Assembly: GCA_012800135.1 (NCBI GenBank)
Contig: JAAZJV010000266.1
Span: forward strand, 1 to 15,664
Source: Clostridiaceae bacterium
GTDB lineage: Bacteria; Bacillota; Clostridia; Saccharofermentanales; DTU023
Length of the DNA stretch: 15,664 bases
Direction: 5' to 3'
Made by a program: the position numbers and the translations under genes. The notes under the pieces were generated by a model, which made no database searches, was not told the origin of the DNA, and saw nothing but the letters and a program-made list of their open reading frames with translations. Shown here piece after piece: positions 1-6,554 of this stretch; the first letter of the stretch is position 1, and the number at the start of each line of letters is the position of its first letter.

Positions 1-24
1 ACTTATTAAATAATTACTTAAAAT

Positions 25-1203
25 ATGGAATGGACTGAATGGAAAAAAAGAGGGCGGGCACGTGAGGGAAGACCCTCGCGCGCCGATATGTTTTTCAGTT
101 CGCTCAATTATAATATGCTCGTACCTGTTTTGGCGTTGGTCATCATCGGACTGGTGGTACTTAATAAGGTGCTTTCCACCGGCTACGGAGCCGGCATGGA
201 TTATCCCATGAATTTTTACAAACAGATCGCTGCGGTGCTGATCGGATTGATGGCATCATTTGTGATCTGTCTATTCGATCCTCCGGCAATGCGACTTGTT
301 GGCGGTACTATTTATACGGTAAGTCTCTTTTTGCTTATATTGGTCAAGGTCGACGGGTATCGTGCGCTAACGATCGCGGACAGTTGGCTTCGCGTTCCGC
401 TTTTCGGGTCATTTCAACCTTCGGAACTTTCAAAAATCGGGGTAGCGATGGCGGCCGGTCCCGCGTTTGCTGCCATGAATTCAGGTAATCTATCAAAGCC
501 GCAAGGGTTTGCGCGTTTGGCGCTTATTTACGGTGTACCGTTCTTGCTGATCATGACGGAACCGGATTTTGGCACAAGTTCTGTTTTGATCTTTATGTTT
601 CTTTGCACTTTGTTCGTTTGGGGTGTTCGCTGGCGGACTATTATTCTGTCGAGTCTAGGCATCGTTTTTGTACTCATTCCGGTGACGTGGCAATATGTTT
701 TGAGCCAAACACAAAAAGATCGCATATTGACATTCTTTTTTAGAGGCCATGACAAAACAGCGTCGTACCATATCAATCAGTCTCTTGCCGCTGTTTCTTC
801 CGGAGGTCTATTCGGCAATCGCGCAGGCGAAAACGTCAGCGTACCTGTGAAGGAGTCGGATTTTATTTTTACGGCTATTTCGGAGCAGTTAGGGCTAGTC
901 GGCACGACGCTAGTGATTTTGCTGGCGCTGTATCTTGTGATTCACACGCTCCGTTTGGCGGGCAAAATTGCCGATGTGTCGCCGAGCGAAGCGTATGTCA
1001 TGGTGGCGCTTATCGCAAGTCTCACTTTCCATTTTATCGAGAATATCGGCATGACAATTGGCATTATGCCAATCACGGGCATACCTCTCCCTTTTATGAG
1101 TTACGGCGGATCGTCTATGATCTCGAATTTCATCTTGTTGGGTGTGCTGCTTAATATTTCGATGAACCATCAAGACCTTTGGAGTAGCAAGGCAGGGAGC
1201 TAA
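25..1203 (+). CDS. rodA: RodA-type SEDS peptidoglycan glycosyltransferase
   Basis: This is a 392-residue polytopic membrane protein with about ten hydrophobic segments from residue 31 to 380. SEDS motifs are visible: SFQPSELSKIG (129-139), TEPDFGTSSVLIF (178-190), SDFIFTAISEQLGLVG (278-293) carrying the conserved catalytic-type Asp279, and ENIGMTIGIMPITGIPLPF through SYGGSS (339-364). By family knowledge SEDS proteins polymerise lipid II into glycan strands together with a class B PBP. The sequence pattern and the separate ftsW at 11496 point to RodA, the elongation enzyme, rather than a second FtsW. In-frame stops at 7-9 and 19-21 force a start at or after 25. No Shine-Dalgarno is seen before this ATG; Met22 (88) is a possible but equally unsupported alternative. 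The gene is convergent with the lar operon. Family is very sure, the RodA subtype fairly sure. Confidence 0.92.
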   Translation: MEWTEWKKRGRAREGRPSRADMFFSSLNYNMLVPVLALVIIGLVVLNKVLSTGYGAGMDYPMNFYKQIAAVLIGLMASFVICLFDPPAMRLVGGTIYTVSLFLLILVKVDGYRALTIADSWLRVPLFGSFQPSELSKIGVAMAAGPAFAAMNSGNLSKPQGFARLALIYGVPFLLIMTEPDFGTSSVLIFMFLCTLFVWGVRWRTIILSSLGIVFVLIPVTWQYVLSQTQKDRILTFFFRGHDKTASYHINQSLAAVSSGGLFGNRAGENVSVPVKESDFIFTAISEQLGLVGTTLVILLALYLVIHTLRLAGKIADVSPSEAYVMVALIASLTFHFIENIGMTIGIMPITGIPLPFMSYGGSSMISNFILLGVLLNISMNHQDLWSSKAGS

Positions 1204-1295
1204 ATAGTATCTTTTCTTAGCGATCGCCTTATTATGTAGCCTATTAATGCAGAAGACATTATTACCGTTCCATAGAAAATATGCTTAGTTTAATG

Positions 1296-1313
1296 CTGAA
1301 AAATTCTTTTCAG
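1296..1313. terminator. weak hairpin between convergent rodA and larC
   Basis: The 150 bases between the rodA stop and the larC stop contain one perfect short inverted repeat, CTGAAAA - ATTC - TTTTCAG, a 7-bp stem with a 4-base loop. Its position between two convergent genes fits a bidirectional terminator. However, the stem is AU-rich and neither side has a proper T-run, so this is a weak candidate. I see no other gene or signal in 1204-1353. Confidence 0.25.
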
Positions 1314-1353
1314 GGTTTGTAGAAAAGTGTTAATAAGTAAGAAGTTTATTTAA

Positions 1354-2736
1354 TCAATCCATTTCTCGTTCAATACGGTCTACAAGTTCAACCAAGCTTA
1401 AGTCCATTTCTTTTGCTAAACGCGCTAAATCATCGTATTCGTATTTGCTGCGGGCTACGCCAAAGCCTTTGGCGTCTTTCCGTCTTATGGGACCGTATTG
1501 TGTTTCAAGTGTTGTAACGCTTCGCTCCAGAAGATGACGATTACATAGAAGTTCACGAACACCGATCGTGGTGCTGTGTTTGAATATCGCATGTAAAAGC
1601 TGTTCTTTATCTTCTCTGTGACAAAGAATTGTTATGAGCGTACCGGGACGAGTTTTTTTCATGCCGACAGGAACCGTAAAGACCTCGACTGCGCCGACTT
1701 CAAAGAATCTGTCTGCGGCAAAAGCGATCGCCTCGGCGCTCATGTCATCAACATTAAACTTGAGTTCCAATATTTCCTCTTTACGTGTATCTGTCTCACC
1801 TAGCATGGCGCGTACACAGTTGGCTGCCTCAAAATCTTTTTTACCCATGCCGTAACCGATCTTCTCTACTTTCATCACAGGCATTTCTCCGAAAGAGTCG
1901 ACAAAGTACTTGAGGAGCGCCGCGCCGGTCGGCGTACATAGTTCTCCTCTTATTCTGCCGCCATAGATAGGAACGCCTTCAAGGATATAGGCGGTGGCGG
2001 GTGCCGGTACGGGAAGTATGCCGTGCGCACAGCGCACCTGACCGCTGCCGACATGGATAGGAGAGGCGAAAACCTGCTCCGGAGCGATCCTTTCCATAAG
2101 CATGGCGACTGCAGTAATATCGGCAATGGCATCCATGGCGCCCACTTCATGAAAGTGAACATCGGTCACCGGTACATTGTGGGCTCGGCTCTCTGCCTTG
2201 GCGATGAGATTGTAGACGGCCATGACATCGTTTTTCACCTTGTTTGATAGTTCAAGATCTTGGACGATTTCATCAATCTCTTTGAGACTGTTGTGATCAT
2301 GCGTATGTGAATGATCGCGATGGTCATGGGCTTGGTGTATATGATCGTGATGGTGATCATGCTGATGGCAGTGGATATGTTCAGAATACTCAAGATTGTG
2401 ATGGCTTCCATGGGCATGATTTGAATGGTCACGATGATCATGGGCTTGGTGGTGAGGATGCATATGATCATGGTCGAAGTCGTTCAAATGTTCATGGTGA
2501 TCTCCATGTTCGTGCACGTCGATACTTTCCTCTTCTACGCCATCCACTGTTACTAAAATACGTGTGCCGTAGATGCCGCACTTAGCTGAGCTTTCCCGTT
2601 TGACGAGGACACCCGGAATCCCAAGCGCGTTCAACTCGGTAAGAAAAGCATCGGGATCAGGCAAAAGTTCCAGTAAAGCTGCCGTCAGCATATCGCCGGC
2701 AGCACCCATACCGCAATCAATAAAGAGTGTTTTCAT
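1354..2736 (-). CDS. larC: LarC, nickel insertion protein for the nickel-pincer nucleotide cofactor
   Basis: This 460-residue protein belongs to the LarC/DUF111 family, the CTP-dependent enzyme that inserts nickel into pyridinium-3,5-bisthiocarboxylic acid mononucleotide, the last step of NPN cofactor synthesis in the cytoplasm. Family motifs: GAAGDMLTAALL near the N-terminus, HFHEVGAMDAIADI (194-207), LPVPAPATAY (241-250), CTPTGAALLK (267-276), NVDDMSAEAI (328-337), MKKTRPGTLIT (359-369). The protein is longer than usual because residues 75-149 form a His/Asp-rich insert with about 32 histidines. In Lactiplantibacillus plantarum the N- and C-terminal halves (LarC1, LarC2) are joined by a ribosomal frameshift; here both lie in one uninterrupted frame. 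The ATG has GGAGG ten bases upstream and overlaps the larB stop as ATGA. It is the last gene of larE-larB-larC. Confidence 0.95.
   Translation of the reverse strand: MKTLFIDCGMGAAGDMLTAALLELLPDPDAFLTELNALGIPGVLVKRESSAKCGIYGTRILVTVDGVEEESIDVHEHGDHHEHLNDFDHDHMHPHHQAHDHRDHSNHAHGSHHNLEYSEHIHCHQHDHHHDHIHQAHDHRDHSHTHDHNSLKEIDEIVQDLELSNKVKNDVMAVYNLIAKAESRAHNVPVTDVHFHEVGAMDAIADITAVAMLMERIAPEQVFASPIHVGSGQVRCAHGILPVPAPATAYILEGVPIYGGRIRGELCTPTGAALLKYFVDSFGEMPVMKVEKIGYGMGKKDFEAANCVRAMLGETDTRKEEILELKFNVDDMSAEAIAFAADRFFEVGAVEVFTVPVGMKKTRPGTLITILCHREDKEQLLHAIFKHSTTIGVRELLCNRHLLERSVTTLETQYGPIRRKDAKGFGVARSKYEYDDLARLAKEMDLSLVELVDRIEREMD
2290..2514 (-). repeat. His-rich insert of LarC with internal direct repeat
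   Basis: Codons 75-149 of larC encode a run of His-Asp/His-Xaa units, about 32 histidines in 75 residues. The peptide QAHDHRDHS occurs twice (residues 97-105 and 135-143). At DNA level the matching stretches are 2309-2337 and 2423-2451, 114 bases apart and differing at three positions, so the insert probably grew by duplication. His-rich tracts of this type bind or store Ni, Zn or Co in other metallochaperones, for example the HypB and UreE tails. Confidence 0.85.
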
Positions 2737-3497
2737 TTTGATTTAGCCTCCATATGATTAATTAAACTTGCTAAGTAGCCTGCTCCGAAACCATTGTCGA
2801 TATTGACGACAGAAACACCGTTGGCGCAGGAGTTGAGCATGGATAGAAGGGCGGCAAGTCCTCCGAATGCCGCGCCATAACCTACACTTGTCGGCACGGC
2901 GATCACAGGGCAATCGACAAGACCGCCGATGACACTCGCCAGAGCACCTTCCATACCTGCTATTGCAATAATGACACTTGCGTTCATGATAACATCGAGA
3001 TGAGCTAACAATCGATGCAGACCCGCTACGCCTACATCATAAAGACGTGTCACCTCATTGCCGAGGAACTCAGCCGTGAGCGCCGCTTCTTCGGCCACGG
3101 GAATATCACTCGTACCGCCTGTGGCCACGACGATCTTGCCGAGTCCGTCCGGTCGGGGCAGTTCACCTAAAATGCCGATTTTTGCATCAGCGTGGTATTC
3201 AAACTTTTCTCCATGTATCTTTCGAATCGCATCGGACGCTTCCGGTATAAGTCTCGTGATAAGTATGGTTTTCTGCCCGTTTCTCAACATGACCTCGATA
3301 ATGCCTAGAATCTGTTCAGCCGTTTTAGCTTCACCGTAGATGACCTCGGATACGCCTTGACGAAGAGCGCGATGCAAGTCAATCTTGGCAAAATCGATGT
3401 CCTCAAATGGCAAGACTTTGAGCTTTTGCATAGCCTCATCTACTGAAAGACGGCCTGCCTGCACAGCATCAAGAATAGCCTTTATCTCTTTATTCAT
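2733..3497 (-). CDS. larB: LarB, pyridinium-3,5-biscarboxylic acid mononucleotide synthase
   Basis: LarB carries out the first step of NPN synthesis: it carboxylates and hydrolyses nicotinic acid adenine dinucleotide to pyridinium-3,5-biscarboxylic acid mononucleotide plus AMP. The 254 residues show the family layout: an N-terminal helical part with FAKIDLHRALRQGVSEVIYG (36-55), then a PurE-like C-terminal domain with ATGGTSDIPVAEEAA (125-139), YDVGVAGLHRLL (153-164), GMEGALASVIGGLV (181-194), PTSVGYGA (202-209) and SCANGVSVVNIDNGFGAG (223-240). Cys224 in the last motif aligns with the cysteine reported to form the substrate adduct in characterised LarB, and Glu183 lies in the conserved GMEGAL motif. 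The start is an ATG with GGAGG seven bases upstream, inside the end of larE (8-base overlap); the stop overlaps larC. This suggests translational coupling. Confidence 0.96.
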   Translation of the reverse strand: MNKEIKAILDAVQAGRLSVDEAMQKLKVLPFEDIDFAKIDLHRALRQGVSEVIYGEAKTAEQILGIIEVMLRNGQKTILITRLIPEASDAIRKIHGEKFEYHADAKIGILGELPRPDGLGKIVVATGGTSDIPVAEEAALTAEFLGNEVTRLYDVGVAGLHRLLAHLDVIMNASVIIAIAGMEGALASVIGGLVDCPVIAVPTSVGYGAAFGGLAALLSMLNSCANGVSVVNIDNGFGAGYLASLINHMEAKSK

Positions 3498-4239
3498 CTC
3501 GCGCCTCCAAATCTAAGAGCACTGCGCTGTAATCATTTTTTAGTTCTTTCAAAATGGTATTTCGCTTCTGTAATGCCAGTTCAAGCTGTGACGCCGGGAG
3601 CTGGAGTTTGGCGTTTGTGCCTAAAAGGCGCAAGCGAAAATCAGAAAAACCGAGGGTCGTCAGGCAAGCCTCCGCTCGCTCCGTCTTTTCTAACTTTTCT
3701 TTGGTGATTACTTCCCCTTGAGGGATGCGTGTAGCCAGACAGGAGTAGGCAGGCTTGTCCCAAGTAAAGAGCCCTGCTTCCTTGGAACGTCGCCGTATCT
3801 CGTCTTTGCCAAGGCCGCAGAGGCGAAGCGGTGAGGCTATTGAGAGTTCCTGAAGTGCCTTCATACCCGGTCTGTCTTCTGTTTCGTCAGTTGCATTTGT
3901 ACCGTCTATAACTATAGTAAAACCGTCTTTTTGCGCTGTTTCTATGATAGTAGAAAAGATTATTCGTTTGCATAGATAGCAGCGGTTTGAGGAGTTGGCT
4001 GTAATTTCCGGATCGTCTAAGAGATTTAGAGGCAGTATGGTCAACTCACTTCCAAGCTGATCAGAAAGGCGCTTTGCGTCTTCAAGTTCAGACTGAGGTT
4101 GAAAGGCTGATTTGACATAGTAGGCACGAAGACTCTTGGCAAAGCGACTCGCCGTATAGAGGAGATAGGCAGAGTCCACTCCGCCTGAAAAGGCTATGGC
4201 GACATGCGGATTAATTTCAAAATATTCTCTAATTTCCAT
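3490..4239 (-). CDS. larE: LarE, ATP-dependent sulfur insertase for the NPN cofactor
   Basis: LarE is a PP-loop enzyme that adenylates the substrate carboxylates and inserts sulfur, giving the bis-thiocarboxylic acid that LarC metallates. Numbering from the ATG at 4239 (249 residues), the PP-loop SGGVDS is at 18-23, followed by DGTNATDE (112-119) and the family motif KPAYSCLATRIP (162-173). Three cysteines are placed as in the [4Fe-4S] LarE class: Cys87 and Cys90 in NRCYLCK, plus Cys167 in YSCLATR. The one-cysteine class (L. plantarum type) instead sacrifices the equivalent of Cys167. A GTG at 4245 would add two residues, but GAGG at a good distance favours the ATG at 4239. It is the first gene of the operon. 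I find no convincing promoter upstream. Confidence 0.94.
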   Translation of the reverse strand: MEIREYFEINPHVAIAFSGGVDSAYLLYTASRFAKSLRAYYVKSAFQPQSELEDAKRLSDQLGSELTILPLNLLDDPEITANSSNRCYLCKRIIFSTIIETAQKDGFTIVIDGTNATDETEDRPGMKALQELSIASPLRLCGLGKDEIRRRSKEAGLFTWDKPAYSCLATRIPQGEVITKEKLEKTERAEACLTTLGFSDFRLRLLGTNAKLQLPASQLELALQKRNTILKELKNDYSAVLLDLEARDE

Positions 4240-4245
4240 CAGCAC

Positions 4246-4410
4246 CTCGTCATAAGATAAATTTACCGCTCATATTTTAGGCTAGATCGTTTTCCATATT
4301 TGAGAAGAGGACTTCATACAGTCTACTTGTTTTCATTTTAGCATCGCAAAAGATCAAATAATCCGTTTGAAGTGTTAAACATCCTAAATAGTCGACAAGT
4401 TGAAAAATAA
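4246..4410. other. AT-rich divergent intergenic region, larE side
   Basis: These roughly 165 bases separate larE (- strand) from the mraZ promoter (+ strand) and hold no gene-like reading frame. The larE promoter should be here. On the minus strand I see -10-like hexamers such as TAAAAT, but no matching -35 at the right distance, so I do not call one. No riboswitch or clear operator is recognisable. Confidence 0.4.
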
Positions 4411-4451
4411 GTGGGGTTTTTAGGGGGCTATTGACATGAATGTGGGGTTTT
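4411..4451 (+). promoter_or_regulatory. three MraZ-type operator boxes
   Basis: Three G-rich boxes occur: TGGGG at 4412-4416, AGGGG at 4422-4426 and TGGGG at 4443-4447. The first and third lie in an exact repeat of GTGGGGTTTT (4411-4420 and 4442-4451). Box starts are 10 and 21 bases apart, that is one and two helical turns, so all face the same side of the DNA. E. coli MraZ is known to bind TGGGN repeats with 5-base gaps upstream of its own operon. Two boxes lie before the -35 and one inside the promoter spacer, which fits autorepression. Confidence 0.7.
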
Positions 4452-4461
4452 ATGTTAATAT
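4431..4461 (+). promoter_or_regulatory. probable sigma-A promoter of the mraZ-dcw operon
   Basis: A perfect -35 TTGACA lies at 4431-4436. The best -10 is TAATAT at 4456-4461 with an extended TG two bases before it (TGTTAATAT), giving a 19-base spacer; TTAATA at 4455-4460 would give 18. Transcription would start near 4467-4469, leaving a leader of about 30 bases before mraZ. G-rich boxes flank and overlap the -35 and the spacer. The -35 is certain by eye; the exact -10 is inferred. Confidence 0.7.
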
Positions 4462-4470
4462 ACTAGCACC

Positions 4471-4496
4471 TAGGAGAACGTTTAGGAGAAAACGTT
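4471..4496 (+). promoter_or_regulatory. duplicated ribosome binding site of mraZ
   Basis: TAGGAGAA occurs twice (4471-4478 and 4483-4490), each followed by AACGTT (4477-4482 and 4491-4496). The second AGGAGAA is eight bases from the ATG at 4499 and is the working Shine-Dalgarno; it fixes the mraZ start there, not at the upstream in-frame ATG at 4436, which lies on the -35 element. The first copy is too far away to serve the same start. Confidence 0.75.
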
Positions 4497-4498
4497 GC

Positions 4499-4933
4499 AT
4501 GGCACGCTATATACACACCACCGATCAGAAAGGACGCGTCATCGTTCCCGTGAAGTTGCGGGAGCAGCTTGATGGCGCTCTGGTCGTGACAGAAAGTGTG
4601 GATGACGGATTTCTCGCGGCCTACACAATGGAACAATTTGAGGAACTCAAATCAAAGATTATGAGTCTTTCCGCGACGGATGTCAGTGTTCGTCTGTTGA
4701 GGCGCCGCATCTTAGGATCTGCTAATGTATGCGAATTTGATGCTCAGGGTCGCATCATGGTTCCTGCTTTCCTGTGGGAACACATCGGTGTCTCGCCAGG
4801 AGAAGAAGTATGCTTTATCGACGTTTTCTCTAAGATTGAGATTTGCTCCTCCGCATTCTTTGAACAGCACATGCAAGCCTCCAAGTCGCTTGCCGAGATG
4901 GATCTTTCTAAATATGACATCCCGGGACTTTAA
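4499..4933 (+). CDS. mraZ: MraZ transcriptional regulator
   Basis: MraZ is the AbrB-like DNA-binding repressor at the head of most dcw clusters; it forms a ring and binds repeats upstream of its own gene. The 144-residue product has the expected length and two half-repeats, each with the DxxxR signature: DQKGRVIVP (9-17) and DAQGRIMVP (81-89). The frame could be extended to an ATG at 4436, but that would place coding sequence over the promoter; the ATG at 4499 has AGGAGAA at the right distance and begins the family's N-terminus (MARYIHTTDQKGR). The last 20 bases overlap rsmH, so the two are probably translationally coupled. Regulation is likely through the three G-rich boxes at 4411-4451. Confidence 0.95.
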   Translation: MARYIHTTDQKGRVIVPVKLREQLDGALVVTESVDDGFLAAYTMEQFEELKSKIMSLSATDVSVRLLRRRILGSANVCEFDAQGRIMVPAFLWEHIGVSPGEEVCFIDVFSKIEICSSAFFEQHMQASKSLAEMDLSKYDIPGL

Positions 4934-5876
4934 TGCGTGGCACACGCCTGTCCTCTTGGAGGAAACGATCGATTCTCTTGATGTTCAGGAAGATGGGCTT
5001 TATTTGGATCTGACTTGCGGGGGCGGAGGACACAGCGCTGAGATACTGAAGAAACTTGGAGATAACGGAAGGCTCTACGCGGCAGATCGCGATGCTGCTT
5101 CTGTAAGGATTTGTGAAGAACGCCTATTCGCACTTCAAGCAACAGGGCAATTTAGAACGGTGGTAGCTCCCTTTTCGGCGCTTACCGACTGGCTGCCCGA
5201 TGAAGACCGCGGGAAAGTAAACGGACTTTTAGCAGATCTCGGAGTCAGCTCTCATCAGCTTGACAATCCGGAACGCGGATTCTCCTATCTGCATGACGGA
5301 CCGCTAGATATGCGGATGGATCGGTCACAGGAGGAGACAGCGGAAAAGCTGATCGGGACATTGACACAAGACGAGTTGACGTGTGTTTTTCGAACTTATG
5401 GAGAAGAACAATATGCCGCAAGGATTGCACGCGCGATCGTCCATGCCCGACATGAAGCACAGATCCGAACGACGGGGAGATTGGCTGAGATCGTTGCCCA
5501 AGCTGTACCGCCCAAAGCAAGACGTGGCGGACATCCTGCAAGACGTGTTTTTCAAGCTATAAGGATGGCTGTAAATCATGAATATGATGAGCTGTCAAAG
5601 CTTTTAGAGATAATACCTGACATCATGGCATCCGGCGGACGTGTTGTCATTATTAGCTTTCATTCGCTCGAAGATCGTATGGTCAAGCAAGCAATGCGCC
5701 GATGGGAACACCCATGTGAATGTCCGTCCGATTTGCCGTGCGTATGTGGTAAAAAACCGTTGGGTCGCGCTGTGAGGCGCCAGTCAATCGTTGCAGGAGA
5801 ACGTGAAAAAGAGAATAATCCAAGGTCTCGCAGCGCCAGATTGCGCGCCTTTAAGTTTGGGGAGGAAGCGACATGA
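4914..5876 (+). CDS. rsmH: RsmH (MraW), 16S rRNA m4C1402 methyltransferase
   Basis: RsmH N4-methylates C1402 of 16S rRNA using S-adenosylmethionine, in the cytoplasm. Starting at ATG 4914 the protein has 320 residues, the usual length, and opens with the typical HTPVLLEETID (10-20). Further motifs: DLTCGGGGHSAEIL (32-45, SAM binding), LLADLGVSSHQLDNPERGFSY (105-125), DGPLDMRMD (128-136), GGHPARRVFQAIRMAVNHE (205-223) and SFHSLEDRMVK (248-258). Near the end CECP...CVCG (268-279) forms a cysteine pair cluster common in Firmicutes homologues. A frame open back to 4725 would add 63 unrelated residues inside mraZ and is rejected. The start has only a weak Shine-Dalgarno (GAGATGGA), which fits coupling to mraZ through the 20-base overlap. 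The stop overlaps the next ATG as ATGA. Confidence 0.96.
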   Translation: MTSRDFNAWHTPVLLEETIDSLDVQEDGLYLDLTCGGGGHSAEILKKLGDNGRLYAADRDAASVRICEERLFALQATGQFRTVVAPFSALTDWLPDEDRGKVNGLLADLGVSSHQLDNPERGFSYLHDGPLDMRMDRSQEETAEKLIGTLTQDELTCVFRTYGEEQYAARIARAIVHARHEAQIRTTGRLAEIVAQAVPPKARRGGHPARRVFQAIRMAVNHEYDELSKLLEIIPDIMASGGRVVIISFHSLEDRMVKQAMRRWEHPCECPSDLPCVCGKKPLGRAVRRQSIVAGEREKENNPRSRSARLRAFKFGEEAT

Positions 5877-6400
5877 AGAGTCGATATGAAGAAGGGAATT
5901 TAGCGCGTCAATTGCATCGTATGCCTGCAATCAACTATCCGATGCCGGATATCGAGCGTGAAAAGAAAGAAGCCAAGAAAGCAAGGGCTCAAAGACTTCA
6001 GTACAACGAGACGGTGCGTCAAGATTATTACAGTGCAGGAAAGATACGTGCCAAGCTGCTTCGTCGGCTTTTTTCAGTATTTCTCGTCGTAGTCGTAGCT
6101 GCCGGCTTTATCGCATGGCGAAGCGCTAAAATAGCGGAAATGAGCTTTTATAACACCGGCCTTAAGCGACAGATCGGCGAGTACGAAAAAGAAAACAGTA
6201 TTGTATACGATCAGCTTGCTTCCAAAACGTCGCTTCAAGCGATTGAAGAGCGAGCTACTACCGCGCTCGGTATGCAAAAAGCCTCGTCAGACGCTTTGGT
6301 TTATTTGGGAGAGTCGAGTCGCACGCTCGGTGTCTTATCGGCACTTAGCTCAGCGATTGACAACTCAGAAATTATCGAACAATGGGTTCTGGAGCGTTAG
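5873..6400 (+). CDS. ftsL: FtsL-like septum formation protein
   Basis: This 175-residue protein is called by position (between rsmH and the division PBP) and by architecture; sequence identity in this family is low. It has a basic, charged cytoplasmic N-terminus of about 65 residues, one transmembrane helix (67-82, LFSVFLVVVVAAGFIAW), then a short outside region likely to be coiled coil (84-128) ending in ERATTALGM (126-134), which resembles the A-x-x-LGM end of FtsL/DivIC domains. FtsL forms a complex with DivIC/FtsB and DivIB/FtsQ that activates FtsW-FtsI. The ATG overlaps the rsmH stop (ATGA) and has GGAGG seven bases upstream. The tail after 145 is longer than in many FtsL proteins and has no motif I recognise. 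Confidence 0.82.
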   Translation: MKSRYEEGNLARQLHRMPAINYPMPDIEREKKEAKKARAQRLQYNETVRQDYYSAGKIRAKLLRRLFSVFLVVVVAAGFIAWRSAKIAEMSFYNTGLKRQIGEYEKENSIVYDQLASKTSLQAIEERATTALGMQKASSDALVYLGESSRTLGVLSALSSAIDNSEIIEQWVLER

Positions 6401-6414
6401 AGCTCAGACAACTA

Positions 6415-6446
6415 ATGACAGGAGATATTCACTTACCTCCTGTCAT
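6415..6446 (+). repeat. strong hairpin downstream of ftsL
   Basis: A perfect 10-bp inverted repeat, ATGACAGGAG (6415-6424) and CTCCTGTCAT (6437-6446), encloses a 12-base loop. It starts 14 bases after the ftsL stop. No T-run follows (GGTCTTAACA), so it is not a standard intrinsic terminator; an mRNA processing or stabilising element, or a weak attenuator, is possible. Confidence 0.6.
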
Positions 6447-6488
6447 GGTCTTAACAGTATAGAGAAGTCCTAATACGTTCGTCATCGT

Positions 6489-6505
6489 CTCCGTCCGAGG
6501 TGGAG
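6489..6505 (+). repeat. second hairpin in the ftsI leader
   Basis: CTCCGTC (6489-6495) can pair with GGTGGAG (6499-6505) across a 3-base CGA loop, a 7-bp stem with two G-U pairs. It lies 49 bases before the ftsI ATG. CCTCC of the upstream hairpin (6436-6440) could instead pair with GGAGG at 6502-6506, so two alternative folds exist on paper. Confidence 0.4.
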
Positions 6506-6554
6506 GGCTGTAAACAACAAGAGACGGCGTATTTTATTATCAAAGAGATATCGT

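Noticed and set aside
1220..1731. Two copies of the palindrome GCGATCGC (1220-1227, 1724-1731), like the HIP1 element of cyanobacteria.
   Set aside because: Only two copies in over 15 kb, and every gene points to Bacillota; probably chance.
2307..2585. Open frame on the + strand rich in Asp, Gly and His.
   Set aside because: It is the antisense reading of the His-rich codons of larC; no ribosome binding site and no family resemblance.
4436..4498. N-terminal extension of mraZ from the ATG at 4436.
   Set aside because: It overlaps the -35, spacer and -10 of the promoter, and the family N-terminus starts at 4499 behind a strong AGGAGAA.
4725..4913. 63-residue N-terminal extension of RsmH.
   Set aside because: It lies inside mraZ in another frame and does not resemble RsmH; normal length is reached from 4914.
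6451..6476. Promoter-like TTAACA and TAATAC in the ftsL-ftsI gap.
   Set aside because: The spacing is only 14 bases, too short for a sigma-A promoter.
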